Below are positions 26,669-35,339 of a stretch of 64,000 nucleotides of DNA, one piece after another (positions within the stretch are counted from its first letter, which is position 1; the number at the start of each line of letters is the position of its first letter). The notes under the pieces were generated by a model. The model had not been told where the DNA came from. It searched no databases and worked only from the letters and a program-made list of their open reading frames with translations. The translations under genes and the position numbers were made by a program. The stretch is from Lancefieldella parvula_C (GTDB taxonomy: Bacteria > Actinomycetota > Coriobacteriia > Coriobacteriales > Atopobiaceae), in assembly GCF_000758945.1 (NCBI RefSeq), contig NZ_JRND01000017.1:1-64000 (forward strand), written 5' to 3'.

Positions 26669-28373
26669 AGCAGGCCTCCAAAAGCTCATGCAATACGCTT
26701 ACAAACAGCGGGCAATCAAGCTGCGCATCCTCGTATATCTCTGGGGTTGTCTGTGCTTCTTGCACATTGACGTCTGCAACAACACAGCCCTTCTCGAGAA
26801 ACACTACTCTGTCAGCAAAAGGAAGCCATTCACTTACGTCGTGTGTGATTGCAAGAACCGCTTTGCCCTCGTTTGCGAGCTCACGAGCAAGATGCAGCAC
26901 CTGCGAGCGCGCCTCGCCATCAAGTCCAGACGTTGCCTCATCAAACACTACCGCGTACGTTGCGCAGGCCAACGTTCCTGCAAGCGCTGCGCGACGAGCT
27001 TGGCCACCAGAAAGCGTTAACGGAGACGCGTCCATGACCTGCTGGTCAAGCCCCACACGTGCTGCCGCATACGCAACAAGCGCTTCAACATCGTCTGGCG
27101 AGAAGCCCTTGTTAGTTGGACCAAACGCAATATCTTCAGCAACACTTTGGGCAAAGAGCTGATCCTGAGGGCGCTGAAAGCACATACCGACATCTCCAGG
27201 GCACACCAGTCGCGCATCGATTGTTGCGTGCCCGGTATCAGCCTCCATGAGGCCAGCAGCTATGCGGGCGCAGGTTGTTTTTCCAGAGCCAGAAGCGCCT
27301 ACCATAACAACAAGCTCTCCCGTAGAGGAAATAGTTACGTCATGCAGAGCGGGCTTATCAAACGCATGAGACACGCCACAAATCGTCAGCTCGTGCGCCT
27401 CTCCAAGAGCTTGAATTCCGTCATAGTTGTTTGCTCGCACCACCTCAAGGGCACGCTGATACACAAGGGTATCCAAAGCATCAAACGCAAGGTTGTTCTG
27501 AACAAGAAACGCAACAAACTCTGATGCGTTAAAAGGCACATCAAACTTATAGCCAGCCTGTGCAGCTATATGCGCTGTTGCTGTGAGTGCATCATCAAAA
27601 CCAGCGTTTGCGATTGCATTTGCATCCAAGAGAAACTCTGTGGGAGTTCCCGACCAAACTAGCTGGCCTTTCTCCAAAACAAGTACCTGGTCAGCCCCGG
27701 GAAGAGACTCAAACGAATGAGAAATCTCAAGCATACCCATTCCGTTTGTAACGAGAGTGTTTACCAGGTTAGAAAGGTGATTTCTGAATCGAGTATCAAG
27801 CTGAGCAAATGCCTCATCAAGCACCAGATAACGTGGATGCACTGAAAGCGCTGCTCCAATAGAAACAAGCTGCTGTTGGCCTCCAGAAAGCGTATGGGTA
27901 GGCGCATCAATCAAATCGGCAATGCCACAAAGCTCCAGTGTTTGAGTAACGCGAGAAACTATCTCTTCTTTTGGCAAACCAAGATTAGCAGGGCCAAAGG
28001 CAACTTCATCAAAGACAGTTGCACAAACAAGCTGCGCTGTTGGATCTTGACGAACCATTCCCACAACGGAAGAAATCTGAGTAGACGGCACTACGGTCAC
28101 TGAATTGCCGTCTACTAAAACCTCTCCGGATAGAGGAAAAAGTGATGCATTACAAAGATTTGCAAGCGTTGACTTGCCTGAACCATTGTGGCCAAGCACA
28201 ACCGTTCTAGAACCCGGCTTTAGGGTAAATGAAACGTTATCAAGGGTTAGTGCCATTGGGTGCGGAGATTGGCTCTCAGTGGCTCCTATGGCATTTTCAG
28301 AAGCAGAGAAAGTCATGGATTGTGTAGCAGCTAACGTACCGTATGCGAAAGATACGTTTTTGAACTCAATCAT
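26661..28373 (-). CDS. Fused ECF transporter ATPase (EcfA1-EcfA2 in one chain)
   Basis: 570 residues with two ABC domains. The first (about 1-260) has Walker A GHNGSGKST, signature LSGGQQQ and Walker B YLVLDEAFAQLD. The second (about 320-560) has Walker A GASGSGKTT, signature LSGGQARR and Walker B AVVFDEATSGLD. Both sites look intact. Many bacteria encode the two ATPases separately; here they are one chain. A loop of about 30 residues rich in Ser/Ala (QSMTFSASENAIG) is inserted near the first strand. AAAGGAGG lies before the ATG, only a few bases below the rplQ terminator. It powers vitamin or metal uptake with EcfT. Confidence 0.93.
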   Translation of the reverse strand: MIEFKNVSFAYGTLAATQSMTFSASENAIGATESQSPHPMALTLDNVSFTLKPGSRTVVLGHNGSGKSTLANLCNASLFPLSGEVLVDGNSVTVVPSTQISSVVGMVRQDPTAQLVCATVFDEVAFGPANLGLPKEEIVSRVTQTLELCGIADLIDAPTHTLSGGQQQLVSIGAALSVHPRYLVLDEAFAQLDTRFRNHLSNLVNTLVTNGMGMLEISHSFESLPGADQVLVLEKGQLVWSGTPTEFLLDANAIANAGFDDALTATAHIAAQAGYKFDVPFNASEFVAFLVQNNLAFDALDTLVYQRALEVVRANNYDGIQALGEAHELTICGVSHAFDKPALHDVTISSTGELVVMVGASGSGKTTCARIAAGLMEADTGHATIDARLVCPGDVGMCFQRPQDQLFAQSVAEDIAFGPTNKGFSPDDVEALVAYAAARVGLDQQVMDASPLTLSGGQARRAALAGTLACATYAVVFDEATSGLDGEARSQVLHLARELANEGKAVLAITHDVSEWLPFADRVVFLEKGCVVADVNVQEAQTTPEIYEDAQLDCPLFVSVLHELLEACYV

Positions 28374-28391
28374 GACAACCCTCCTTTATTT

Positions 28392-28426
28392 GAAAAAGAG
28401 GTCCCAGCAAAAAGCCAGGACCTCTT
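28392..28426 (-). terminator. Terminator after rplQ, just before ecfA
   Basis: A 9-bp stem AAGAGGTCC/GGACCTCTT (28396-28404, 28418-28426) is followed by five T on the minus strand. It ends about 20 bases before the ecfA start. Confidence 0.85.
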
Positions 28427-28446
28427 CAGATTCACTTTGACAGAAG

Positions 28447-28932
28447 TTACTCTGCAGCCTCTTCGGTCTGCTCGGTCTCCTCTGCTGGAGCCTCGGTCTC
28501 CTCTTCCTTTACAGGAGCAGGAGCAACCTTGGTAGCCTTAGCCTTCTTGTTAGAAGCCTTTGGCTGAACTGGCTCGGTAACAAGCTCAAGGATAACAACC
28601 TCAGAAGCGTCGCCCTTACGAGGACCAAGCTTCATGATACGGGTGTAACCGCCGTTGCGGTCAGCCCACATACCCTGAGCAGCCTTGTCAAATACCTCAC
28701 GGACAAGCTCTGCGTTACCAACCTTGGCCATAGCAAGACGACGAGCGTGAAGGTCGCCGCGCTTTGCCCAAGTGATGACCTTGTCGACCTCGCCGCGAAC
28801 TGCCTTAGCGCGGACGTCAAGAGTCTTAATACGATCGTTAGTGAAAAGGGCTTGGATCAGGCTCTTCTTGATGGCCTTGGTGTGGCTAGCATCAGTACCA
28901 AGCTTCATGCCCCTCTTCTTATTGTGCCTCAT
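28447..28932 (-). CDS. rplQ: Ribosomal protein L17
   Basis: 161 residues. The L17 core occupies about residues 1-118 (MRHNKKRGMKLG, then SLIQALFTNDRIKT). An acidic, low-complexity tail of some 40 residues follows (rich in Glu, Ala, Thr), which is longer than in E. coli and common in actinobacteria. It sits at the end of the alpha-type cluster, 33 bases after rpoA, and a terminator closes the cluster downstream. Confidence 0.97.
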   Translation of the reverse strand: MRHNKKRGMKLGTDASHTKAIKKSLIQALFTNDRIKTLDVRAKAVRGEVDKVITWAKRGDLHARRLAMAKVGNAELVREVFDKAAQGMWADRNGGYTRIMKLGPRKGDASEVVILELVTEPVQPKASNKKAKATKVAPAPVKEEETEAPAEETEQTEEAAE

Positions 28933-28965
28933 AATTTACATTCTCCTATGCGTGACAAGGCGCGA

Positions 28966-29907
28966 CTAAGCCTTAAGGGACAGGCCCATGCTTTCGAGCT
29001 TTTCCTTGACTTCTTCAATAGACTTAACACCAAAGTTTCTGATGTTGAGAAGATCGTTCTCAGAGAAATCAACGAGCTGACGGACAGAGTGAATTCCTGC
29101 ACGCTTGAGGCAGTTGTAAGAACGGACGGAAAGGTCCAGATCCTCAACCTGCTTCTCAAGCTCGGAATCGTCCTCGACGTCTGCCTTAGCAAAAATCGAA
29201 GCCTCTTCCTGAGTCTCGTCAAAATCAGTAAGTCCCATGAATGCGCTCATGTGCTGGTTAATGATGTTTGCAGCCTCAACGACAGCCTCGCGAGGGCTGA
29301 TTGCACCATTGGTCTCAACCTCAAGCACCAGACGATCATAGTCGGTGTGACGGCCAACACGGCAAGGCTCAACAGCCTTAGCGCAGCGACGAACTGGCGA
29401 GAAGATCGAGTCAACGTGAATGAATCCAATTGGATCACTCTCACGCTCGTTATCCTCACCGGAAACATAACCGCGACCATTACCAAGGCGAAGTCTCATG
29501 GAAAGATGAGCTCCCTCAGCAAGGGTGCAAATGTGCTGAGCTGGGTTAACCAGCTCGTAGCCCATAGGAACATCAAGATCAGCACCAGTGACTTTGCAAG
29601 GACCCTCAACAGAGATGGAAGCCTCAGCCTCATCAGAGTTGTTGGTGTTGCGGAAAACTAGGCCCTTAACGTTCAGAACGATGTCAGTAACGTCCTCATA
29701 GACGCCTTCAACCGTAGTGAACTCATGCTGAACGCCATCAATCTGGATGGCCTCAACCGCAGCTCCCTCAAGAGAGGAAAGCAGTACGCGGCGGAGGGAG
29801 TTGCCAAGCGTGTCACCATAGCCACGCTCAAGCGGCTCTACGCTCACACGAGCGACGTTTGCGCCGATTTCATCTACCGACACGTTTGGTCGGATAAATT
29901 CGGACAT
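28966..29907 (-). CDS. rpoA: RNA polymerase alpha subunit
   Basis: 313 residues starting at ATG 29907, which has GGAGGT six bases upstream; an ATG 12 bases further up was rejected. The assembly domain covers about residues 1-230 (LERGYGDTLGNSLRRVLLSSLEGAA). An acidic linker leads to the C-terminal domain (SVRSYNCLKRAGIHSVRQLV), which keeps the Arg and Asn that in E. coli (R265, N268) contact UP-element DNA. This is useful for comparison with the similar segment at the end of RpoC. It lies in the usual rpsD-rpoA-rplQ order. Confidence 0.98.
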   Translation of the reverse strand: MSEFIRPNVSVDEIGANVARVSVEPLERGYGDTLGNSLRRVLLSSLEGAAVEAIQIDGVQHEFTTVEGVYEDVTDIVLNVKGLVFRNTNNSDEAEASISVEGPCKVTGADLDVPMGYELVNPAQHICTLAEGAHLSMRLRLGNGRGYVSGEDNERESDPIGFIHVDSIFSPVRRCAKAVEPCRVGRHTDYDRLVLEVETNGAISPREAVVEAANIINQHMSAFMGLTDFDETQEEASIFAKADVEDDSELEKQVEDLDLSVRSYNCLKRAGIHSVRQLVDFSENDLLNIRNFGVKSIEEVKEKLESMGLSLKA

Positions 29908-29931
29908 TGCTACCTCCAAAACGGGTCGGGC

Positions 29932-30525
29932 TTACTTGGAGTAGAGCTCGACGATCAGCTGTGCGTCAATCTCAAGGTCGATCTGATCGCGGGTTGGAAG
30001 CTGAAGAACAGTGCCCTGCAGCTTCTCAATGTCAACCTCAAGCCATGCAGGAACTGCCATGTGCTCGGAGGAAATGAGAGCTTCCTTGATTGGAAGAAGA
30101 TCCTTTGCCTTAGAAGCAACAGCGATAACATCGCCGCTCTTTACGCGATAAGAAGGAATGTCAACACGCTGACCGTTAACGGTGATGTGACCGTGACGGA
30201 CAGTCTGACGAGCCTCTTTACGTGTACGAGCAAAGCCAAGGCGGAAGATGACGTTGTCAAGACGAGTCTCAAGGATGCTCATCAGGTTGTCACCAGTAAT
30301 GCCTGGGTTCTTCTTAGCCATCTCATAGTAGCCGTGGAACTGGTTCTCAAGGACGCCGTAAATGAACTTAGCCTTCTGCTTCTCACGGAGCTGCATACCG
30401 TACTCGCTCTCCTGGCGACGACGGCGACGTGGCTCGCGGTTAGAAGTCTTATTGATCCCCATCACAACGGGATCGATGCCAAGCTGACGACATCTTTTAA
30501 GGACCGGGGTCCTATCAATTGCCAT
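29932..30525 (-). CDS. rpsD: Ribosomal protein S4
   Basis: 197 residues of the zinc-free form: only one cysteine lies in the N-terminal region (LKRCRQLGIDP), so the four-cysteine knuckle of other S4 proteins is absent. The S4 RNA-binding domain is clear (LDNVIFRLGFARTRKEARQ, HGHITVNGQRVDIPSY). S4 starts 16S rRNA folding and in many bacteria represses its own operon. It lies 17 bases below rpsK and 24 above rpoA. Confidence 0.97.
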   Translation of the reverse strand: MAIDRTPVLKRCRQLGIDPVVMGINKTSNREPRRRRRQESEYGMQLREKQKAKFIYGVLENQFHGYYEMAKKNPGITGDNLMSILETRLDNVIFRLGFARTRKEARQTVRHGHITVNGQRVDIPSYRVKSGDVIAVASKAKDLLPIKEALISSEHMAVPAWLEVDIEKLQGTVLQLPTRDQIDLEIDAQLIVELYSK

Positions 30526-30542
30526 TTGCTTGTCCTTTCGTG

Positions 30543-30944
30543 CTAGTTGCGACGGCGCTTTTTAGGACGGCAGCCGTTGTGTGCAATAGGTGTCTTATCC
30601 TGAATACCCGAAACCTCGAGGCCTGCTGCCTGAAGGGAACGGATTGCGGTCTCGCGACCAGAGCCTGGGCCCTTAACAAAAACAGCTACCTTGTGGAGAC
30701 CGTGCTCCATTGCTGCCTTTGCTGCTGCCTCTGCTGCAAGCTGTGCAGCAAAAGGAGTGGACTTACGAGAGCCCTTGAAGCCGACGGTACCACCGGACTG
30801 CCAGGAAATTACATTACCCTGGGGATCGGAAATAGAGACAATCGTGTTATTGAATGTGCTCTTGATGTGGGCCTGGCCCACTGCAATGTTTTTACGCTCG
30901 GAGCGGCGGACGCGTGTAGTGCGAGCGTTCTTTTTCTGTGCCAT
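30543..30944 (-). CDS. rpsK: Ribosomal protein S11
   Basis: 133 residues with the S11 hallmarks AHIKSTFNNTIVSISD, the GGTVGFKGSRKSTPFAAQ stretch, and the C-terminal basic GCRPKKRRRN. It binds the platform of the 30S subunit near the 3' end of 16S rRNA and the mRNA exit channel. The gene is 14 bases downstream of rpsM and 17 upstream of rpsD. Nothing about its length or sequence is unusual. Confidence 0.98.
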   Translation of the reverse strand: MAQKKNARTTRVRRSERKNIAVGQAHIKSTFNNTIVSISDPQGNVISWQSGGTVGFKGSRKSTPFAAQLAAEAAAKAAMEHGLHKVAVFVKGPGSGRETAIRSLQAAGLEVSGIQDKTPIAHNGCRPKKRRRN

Positions 30945-30958
30945 TAGCTACTCCTCGC

Positions 30959-31327
30959 CTACTTCTTCTTGCCGCCCACCTGACGCTTCTTACCCTTACG
31001 AGTACGAGCGTTAGTGTGGGTACGCTGACCGTGGACAGGGAGGCCCTTGCGGTGACGGAGGCCGCGGTAGCAGCCAATCTCCATCAGGCGGGCAACATTC
31101 TGACGCACCTCGCGGCGAAGATCGCCCTCGGTGGTGTAATTAGCGTCAATAAAGTCACGAATCTTAGTGACTTCTTCCTCTGTGAGGTCCTTGACGCGAG
31201 TATTTACATCGATACCAGTCTCGTTGCAAATCTTGGTTGCACGAGTCTGACCAATGCCGTAAAGATAGGTGAGTCCGACCTCAACACGCTTATCGCGTGG
31301 CAGGTCGACGCCGTTAATACGGGCCAA
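30959..31327 (-). CDS. rpsM: Ribosomal protein S13
   Basis: 122 residues, starting MARINGVDLPRDKRVEVGLTY, with the helix-two-turn-helix (GIGQTRATKI) and the rRNA-binding GLRHRKGLPVHGQRTHTNART. The tail ends GKKRQVGGKKK. S13 contacts P-site tRNA and L5 across the subunit interface. It follows rpmJ by 15 bases, the same order (infA-rpmJ-rpsM-rpsK-rpsD-rpoA-rplQ) found in most Gram-positive genomes. Confidence 0.98.
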   Translation of the reverse strand: MARINGVDLPRDKRVEVGLTYLYGIGQTRATKICNETGIDVNTRVKDLTEEEVTKIRDFIDANYTTEGDLRREVRQNVARLMEIGCYRGLRHRKGLPVHGQRTHTNARTRKGKKRQVGGKKK

Positions 31328-31342
31328 CTTGGTGCTCCTTCC

Positions 31343-31456
31343 TTAGCCCTGACGCTGCTTGTGGCGCGGGTTCTCGCAAATCACGTAAACCTTACCGTGG
31401 CGACGGATGACTTTGCACTTGTCGCACATCTTCTTTACCGAAGGACGTACCTTCAT
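31343..31456 (-). CDS. rpmJ: Ribosomal protein L36, zinc form
   Basis: 37 residues, MKVRPSVKKMCDKCKVIRRH at the start. The zinc ligands are visible as C11-x2-C14, C27 and the downstream His (CENPRHK), so this is the zinc-binding paralogue. The gene is too short for many gene finders but has GGAAG upstream of the ATG and sits in its normal place between infA and rpsM. L36 supports 23S rRNA folding near the L7/L12 stalk base. Confidence 0.97.
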   Translation of the reverse strand: MKVRPSVKKMCDKCKVIRRHGKVYVICENPRHKQRQG

Positions 31457-31602
31457 GTGTCTTCCTTTCGGTTCTGCTGATACGAACTATATACTCGCCC
31501 AGCCGCTGGCGTGAAATACCGACTGTACTTACGTACATATGCCCTTGCAACGTGCGCAAAGACACAGATAGCCTCATGCATGGCACAAGACTTTTGCATT
31601 AC

Positions 31603-31821
31603 TTACTTATAACGGTAGGTAATGCGACCCCTGGTAAGATCGTAAGGAGAAATCTCTACTACAACCTTGTCACCAGGGAGAATTCGAATGTAATTCATTC
31701 GAATCTTACCTGAGATGGTGCAAAGGATGGTCTTGCCGTTCTCTAACTCAACGTTAAACATAGCGTTTGGCAGGGGTTCTAGTACCTTGCCTTCAAGCTC
31801 AATCGCGTCTTGTTTAGCCAA
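31603..31821 (-). CDS. infA: Translation initiation factor IF-1
   Basis: 72 residues forming a single S1-like OB domain (AIELEGKVLEPLPNAMFNVEL, GKIRMNYIRILPGDKVVVEI, ending RGRITYRYK). It occupies the A site during initiation together with IF-2 and IF-3. Gaps of 113 and 146 bases separate it from map and rpmJ, larger than elsewhere in this cluster, so a local promoter or processing site is possible; I could not identify one. Confidence 0.98.
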   Translation of the reverse strand: MAKQDAIELEGKVLEPLPNAMFNVELENGKTILCTISGKIRMNYIRILPGDKVVVEISPYDLTRGRITYRYK

Positions 31822-31934
31822 CTTTCATCCTCTCGACACATCGACAGCGGTTATCAATAATACATAAAAATGTGCCACTCGTCTATCACTTATTTTTTCA
31901 ACACAATTAGATAGCGAGAAGAACAATGTATGTG

Positions 31935-32723
31935 TTACTCAAGACCGCCTTGCATCTCGCACCATGGACCAACTTCATCTTCTGAAACGATAACGGGACC
32001 GTCGGCAGTAATAGCAACCGTGTTCTCATAATGTGCTGATGGCAGGCCATCATCTGTAACAACGGTCCAACCATTTTCAAGAACGGTGCAATCGTAGGTA
32101 CCCATAGCAATCATAGGCTCAATTGCAATTACCATTCCCTCACGAAGAACAATGCCGTTACCTGCACGACCATAGTTTCTGACCTCGGGGTCCTCGTGAA
32201 GATTACGACCAATACCATGGCCAACAAAATCACGAATGACACCATAGCCGTTATCCTCAGCAAGCTTCTGAACTGCATGGCCAACGTCGCCAAGACGAGC
32301 ACCAGGAACAGCAGCTGCAATACCTGCCTTAAGGCAATCGCGGGTAACCTCACAAAGTGCCTGGGTTTTCTCGTCAACTGTTCCGCAGTAGAACGTCCAA
32401 GCGTTATCTCCTGCCCAACCGTTAACGGTAGCACCCGTGTCAATGGTCAGAATATCGCCATCTTGCAAAATGACGTTAGCTGATGGAATACCGTGAACAA
32501 TCTGCTCGTTAATAGAAGAGCAAACAGATCCAGGGAATCCACCGTAGCCCTTAAAGGTAGGGGTTCCGCCATGAAGTCTAATAAAAGCTTCAACAGCGCG
32601 GTCAATCTCGAGCGTTGAAACACCAGGTCTAATCATAGATCCAGCACGGCGAAGAGCTGCCTTTGAAAGGGCGCCCGACACCTTCATTGCCTCGATTTGT
32701 TCAGGTGTTTTTATCGTAATCAT
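31935..32723 (-). CDS. map: Methionine aminopeptidase, type I
   Basis: 262 residues. The two-metal site is complete: D in TIDTGA, D in AGDNAWTF, H in GHGIGRNLHE, and the two glutamates in AIEPM and ENTVAIT. There is no zinc-finger N-terminal extension, so it is type Ia. It removes the initiator methionine from new proteins. Its ATG overlaps the adk stop by four bases (ATGA), which implies translational coupling. Confidence 0.97.
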   Translation of the reverse strand: MITIKTPEQIEAMKVSGALSKAALRRAGSMIRPGVSTLEIDRAVEAFIRLHGGTPTFKGYGGFPGSVCSSINEQIVHGIPSANVILQDGDILTIDTGATVNGWAGDNAWTFYCGTVDEKTQALCEVTRDCLKAGIAAAVPGARLGDVGHAVQKLAEDNGYGVIRDFVGHGIGRNLHEDPEVRNYGRAGNGIVLREGMVIAIEPMIAMGTYDCTVLENGWTVVTDDGLPSAHYENTVAITADGPVIVSEDEVGPWCEMQGGLE

Positions 32724-33346
32724 AGTGCGAGGAGTGTCTTTACGTCGGCGAATACCTCGTCAACAGGACGATCTCCGTTGACCTCCTTCAGAATTCCATG
32801 ACCCTTGTAGTACTCAATCAAAGGAGAAGTCTGGTTCTCGTATACATCAAGACGCTTACGAATTGTCTCTGGCTTATCGTCATCACGCTGATACATCTCA
32901 CCAGAACAATTTGGGCAAGTCTCTGTACCAGCAGGTGCAGTATAACCACACTCTTTGCACGTACGGCGAGAAGAAAGACGCTCAACAATAACCTCTGGCT
33001 CAACAGCAACAAGCAGAGCTGCATCAAGCTTGAGGCCCATATTCTGAAGCTCAAAATCAAGGGTTACTGCCTGAGCGGTGTTGCGTGGGAAGCCATCAAG
33101 AATAAAACCAGCCTTTGCATCGTCTGCAGAAAGGCGCTCTTTTACCAGGTCAATTACAAGCTGATCTGGAACAAGCTGACCAGCATCCATATACTCTTTA
33201 GCCTTAACGCCAAGCTCAGACTGAGCTTTAACAGCAGCACGAAGAAGGTCACCGGTTGAGATGTGAGCAAGTCCATACTCTGCAACGAGCTTCTGAGCCT
33301 GTGTACCCTTGCCAGCGCCAGGTGCGCCGAGAAGAACAATGTTCAT
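32720..33346 (-). CDS. adk: Adenylate kinase
   Basis: 208 residues starting at ATG 33346 (AAGGAAGG upstream; an in-frame start at 33364 was rejected). The P-loop is GAPGAGKGT, the AMP site follows (STGDLLRAAV, GFPRNTAQA) and the lid has a four-cysteine zinc knuckle (CKEC and CPNC), the zinc-bearing variant usual in Gram-positives. It interconverts ATP, ADP and AMP. It lies between secY and map, as is common; a stem-loop separates it from secY. Confidence 0.97.
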   Translation of the reverse strand: MNIVLLGAPGAGKGTQAQKLVAEYGLAHISTGDLLRAAVKAQSELGVKAKEYMDAGQLVPDQLVIDLVKERLSADDAKAGFILDGFPRNTAQAVTLDFELQNMGLKLDAALLVAVEPEVIVERLSSRRTCKECGYTAPAGTETCPNCSGEMYQRDDDKPETIRKRLDVYENQTSPLIEYYKGHGILKEVNGDRPVDEVFADVKTLLAL

Positions 33347-33370
33347 GCTTCGCCTTCCTTTCAAATAATA

Positions 33371-33396
33371 AAAGGGGCCTGTTTCCAGGCCCCTTT
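33371..33396 (-). terminator. Terminator-like hairpin between secY and adk
   Basis: A perfect 10-bp stem AAAGGGGCCT/AGGCCCCTTT (33371-33380, 33387-33396) with loop GTTTCC. On the minus strand the T tract after it is interrupted (TTTATTATTT), so termination may be partial. Confidence 0.6.
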
Positions 33397-33413
33397 ATGC
33401 TACGTATTAAGAA

Positions 33414-34694
33414 CTACTTAAAGAAGCCCTCATAGTTGTGCATCTTAAGGTGGGACTCAATGGAAGAGAGTGTATCCATTGCAACACCGACCATGATGAG
33501 GACGGAAGTTCCACCAAACGCCTGTATCAACGAATCGCCTGTGAACCAGAAAATAATGGTTGGAACGATTGCAAGAACTGCCATAAAGATAGCACCGGGG
33601 AGGGTGACTCTGTCAATAACAGTCTTGATATACGTTGAAGTAGCAGTACCTGGACGAACACCAGGAATAAAGCCTCCCTGCTTCTTAAGCTGGTCTGCTG
33701 TCTCCTCTGGATTGAACACCATTGAGGTGTAGAAGTATGCAAAGAAGACAATGAACATAACTGAGAGAACCCAGTTAACCCATCCAGAAGAAAGTGAAGT
33801 AGCAAGATTTTGAATCCACTCTACTCCTGGGAAGAACACAGCAACCTGAGCAGGAAGGTACAGGATTGCAGATGCAAAGATGATTGGTACAACGCCTGCA
33901 GTGTTTACCTTAATTGGAAGGTAAGTTGACTGACCACCCATCATACGACGACCAACAACGCGCTTGGCATAGTTGATAGGAATACGACGCTGACCACGCT
34001 CAATGTAAACAATGAGCGGAATAATAGCGAGCATAACCACAACAGTAACAACGGTAAGAACAATGTTTCCACGAGTAGCTACTGAAGAAATAAGGGCTGT
34101 TGGAAGTCCAGCCATGATGTTTGCAAAGATGATAAGACTCATTCCGTTGCCAACACCTTGCTGGGTAATAACCTCACCGAGCCACATAATAATGATGGCA
34201 CCAACTAGCATGGTAAAGACTACCAGGAAGTTTTCAAGTGCCTCAGGCACGCCCTCCATAGATGCAAAAGATACACCATAGCTCTTAAACAAGAACAGGT
34301 AACCAACTGCATTGAGCAGAGCTAGGCCAACCGTAAGATAACGCGTGTACTGCGTAATCTTACGCTGGCCGCTCTCACCATCTTTAGCAAGCTCGCCAAG
34401 AGATGGAATAACGGACTGCATCATCTGGAAGATGATCTGAGCCGTAATGTAAGGCATGATGCCCAGACTGAAAACAGACATGCGAGAAAGAGCGCCACCC
34501 GAAAATAGGTTAAGCACGGCCATTGCGCCATTCTTAGAAAGACCATTCTGATAAACAGAAAGCATCTGCTGGAATGGAGCACCGGGCACAGGAAGATACG
34601 CACCAAAACGGTACAGAAGAAGAATCAGTACCGTAAGGAGAATCTTTCCCCTTAGTTCCGGAACACGAAATGCGTTGGCGATTCCTTTACTCAC
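33414..34694 (-). CDS. secY: Preprotein translocase subunit SecY
   Basis: 426 residues with ten membrane helices and the SecY signatures NLFSGGALSRMSVFSLGIMP and the GQRRIPINYAKRVVG cytoplasmic loop before helix 7. It forms the protein-conducting channel with SecE and SecG; secE is also in this window. The start is GTG 34694, sharing one base with the rplO stop (TAGTG), so it is translationally coupled. The gene closes the spc-like set, as in most bacteria. Confidence 0.97.
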   Translation of the reverse strand: MSKGIANAFRVPELRGKILLTVLILLLYRFGAYLPVPGAPFQQMLSVYQNGLSKNGAMAVLNLFSGGALSRMSVFSLGIMPYITAQIIFQMMQSVIPSLGELAKDGESGQRKITQYTRYLTVGLALLNAVGYLFLFKSYGVSFASMEGVPEALENFLVVFTMLVGAIIIMWLGEVITQQGVGNGMSLIIFANIMAGLPTALISSVATRGNIVLTVVTVVVMLAIIPLIVYIERGQRRIPINYAKRVVGRRMMGGQSTYLPIKVNTAGVVPIIFASAILYLPAQVAVFFPGVEWIQNLATSLSSGWVNWVLSVMFIVFFAYFYTSMVFNPEETADQLKKQGGFIPGVRPGTATSTYIKTVIDRVTLPGAIFMAVLAIVPTIIFWFTGDSLIQAFGGTSVLIMVGVAMDTLSSIESHLKMHNYEGFFK

Positions 34695-35140
34695 TACTCG
34701 GCCTCAACCTTTCCACCGGCCGCCTCGATCTTAGCCTTTGCGGAGGCGGAAACCTTGTCGACCTTAACAGTGAGCTTCTTAGAAAGCTCGCCATCACCCA
34801 GAACCTTGACTGGGATGAAGTTGTACTTAATAACTCCCTTAGCAACCAGAGCCTCTGCGTCTACGGTCTCGCCGTCTGCAAAGAGAGCGTTCAGACGAGC
34901 AACGTTGACTGGAGCGTACTCAACACGGTTGTGGTTAGTGAAACCAGGAAGCTTAGGAAGACGCATAGCCAGTGGCTGCTGTCCACCCTCGAAGCCAGCG
35001 CCCTTGCCGCCACCAGAGCGGGAGAGCTGACCATTCATACCGCGGCCGGCAAAAGTACCATTGCCTGAAGAATTACCGCGACCTACGCGCTTACGATTTT
35101 TGCGCGAACCCACTGCGGGGCGAAGATCATTGAGCTGCAT
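34694..35140 (-). CDS. rplO: Ribosomal protein L15
   Basis: 148 residues. The glycine-rich extended N-terminus is clear (KRVGRGNSSGNGTFAGRGMNG) and the globular part has the L15 motif GVIKYNFIPVKVLGDGELSK. L15 threads through domain II of 23S rRNA late in 50S assembly. It is 11 bases below rpmD and coupled to secY. Confidence 0.97.
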   Translation of the reverse strand: MQLNDLRPAVGSRKNRKRVGRGNSSGNGTFAGRGMNGQLSRSGGGKGAGFEGGQQPLAMRLPKLPGFTNHNRVEYAPVNVARLNALFADGETVDAEALVAKGVIKYNFIPVKVLGDGELSKKLTVKVDKVSASAKAKIEAAGGKVEAE

Positions 35141-35151
35141 TATTACTACCT

Positions 35152-35337
35152 CTAGTTCTCTTCAACCTCGACAAGGTGCTTAACCTTGAAGATCATTCCA
35201 CGAATGCTTGGGTTGTCAGGCTGCTCGACGGTATCGCCGATCTTGTGGAGGCCGAGGGCCTTCACCGTAGCAGTCTGGTCCTTCTTGACGCCTGCAACGG
35301 CGCCACGGACAAGCTTGATGCTAAGGTTCTTAGCCAT
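35152..35337 (-). CDS. rpmD: Ribosomal protein L30
   Basis: 61 residues of the short bacterial L30 fold: beta strand NLSIKLVRGAVAGVKKDQ, helix ATVKALGLHKIGDTVEQPD, and the closing strand IRGMIFKVKHLVEVEE. It is two bases after rpsE and 11 before rplO, the standard rpsE-rpmD-rplO arrangement. No deviations seen. Confidence 0.97.
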   Translation of the reverse strand: MAKNLSIKLVRGAVAGVKKDQTATVKALGLHKIGDTVEQPDNPSIRGMIFKVKHLVEVEEN

Positions 35338-35339
35338 CG

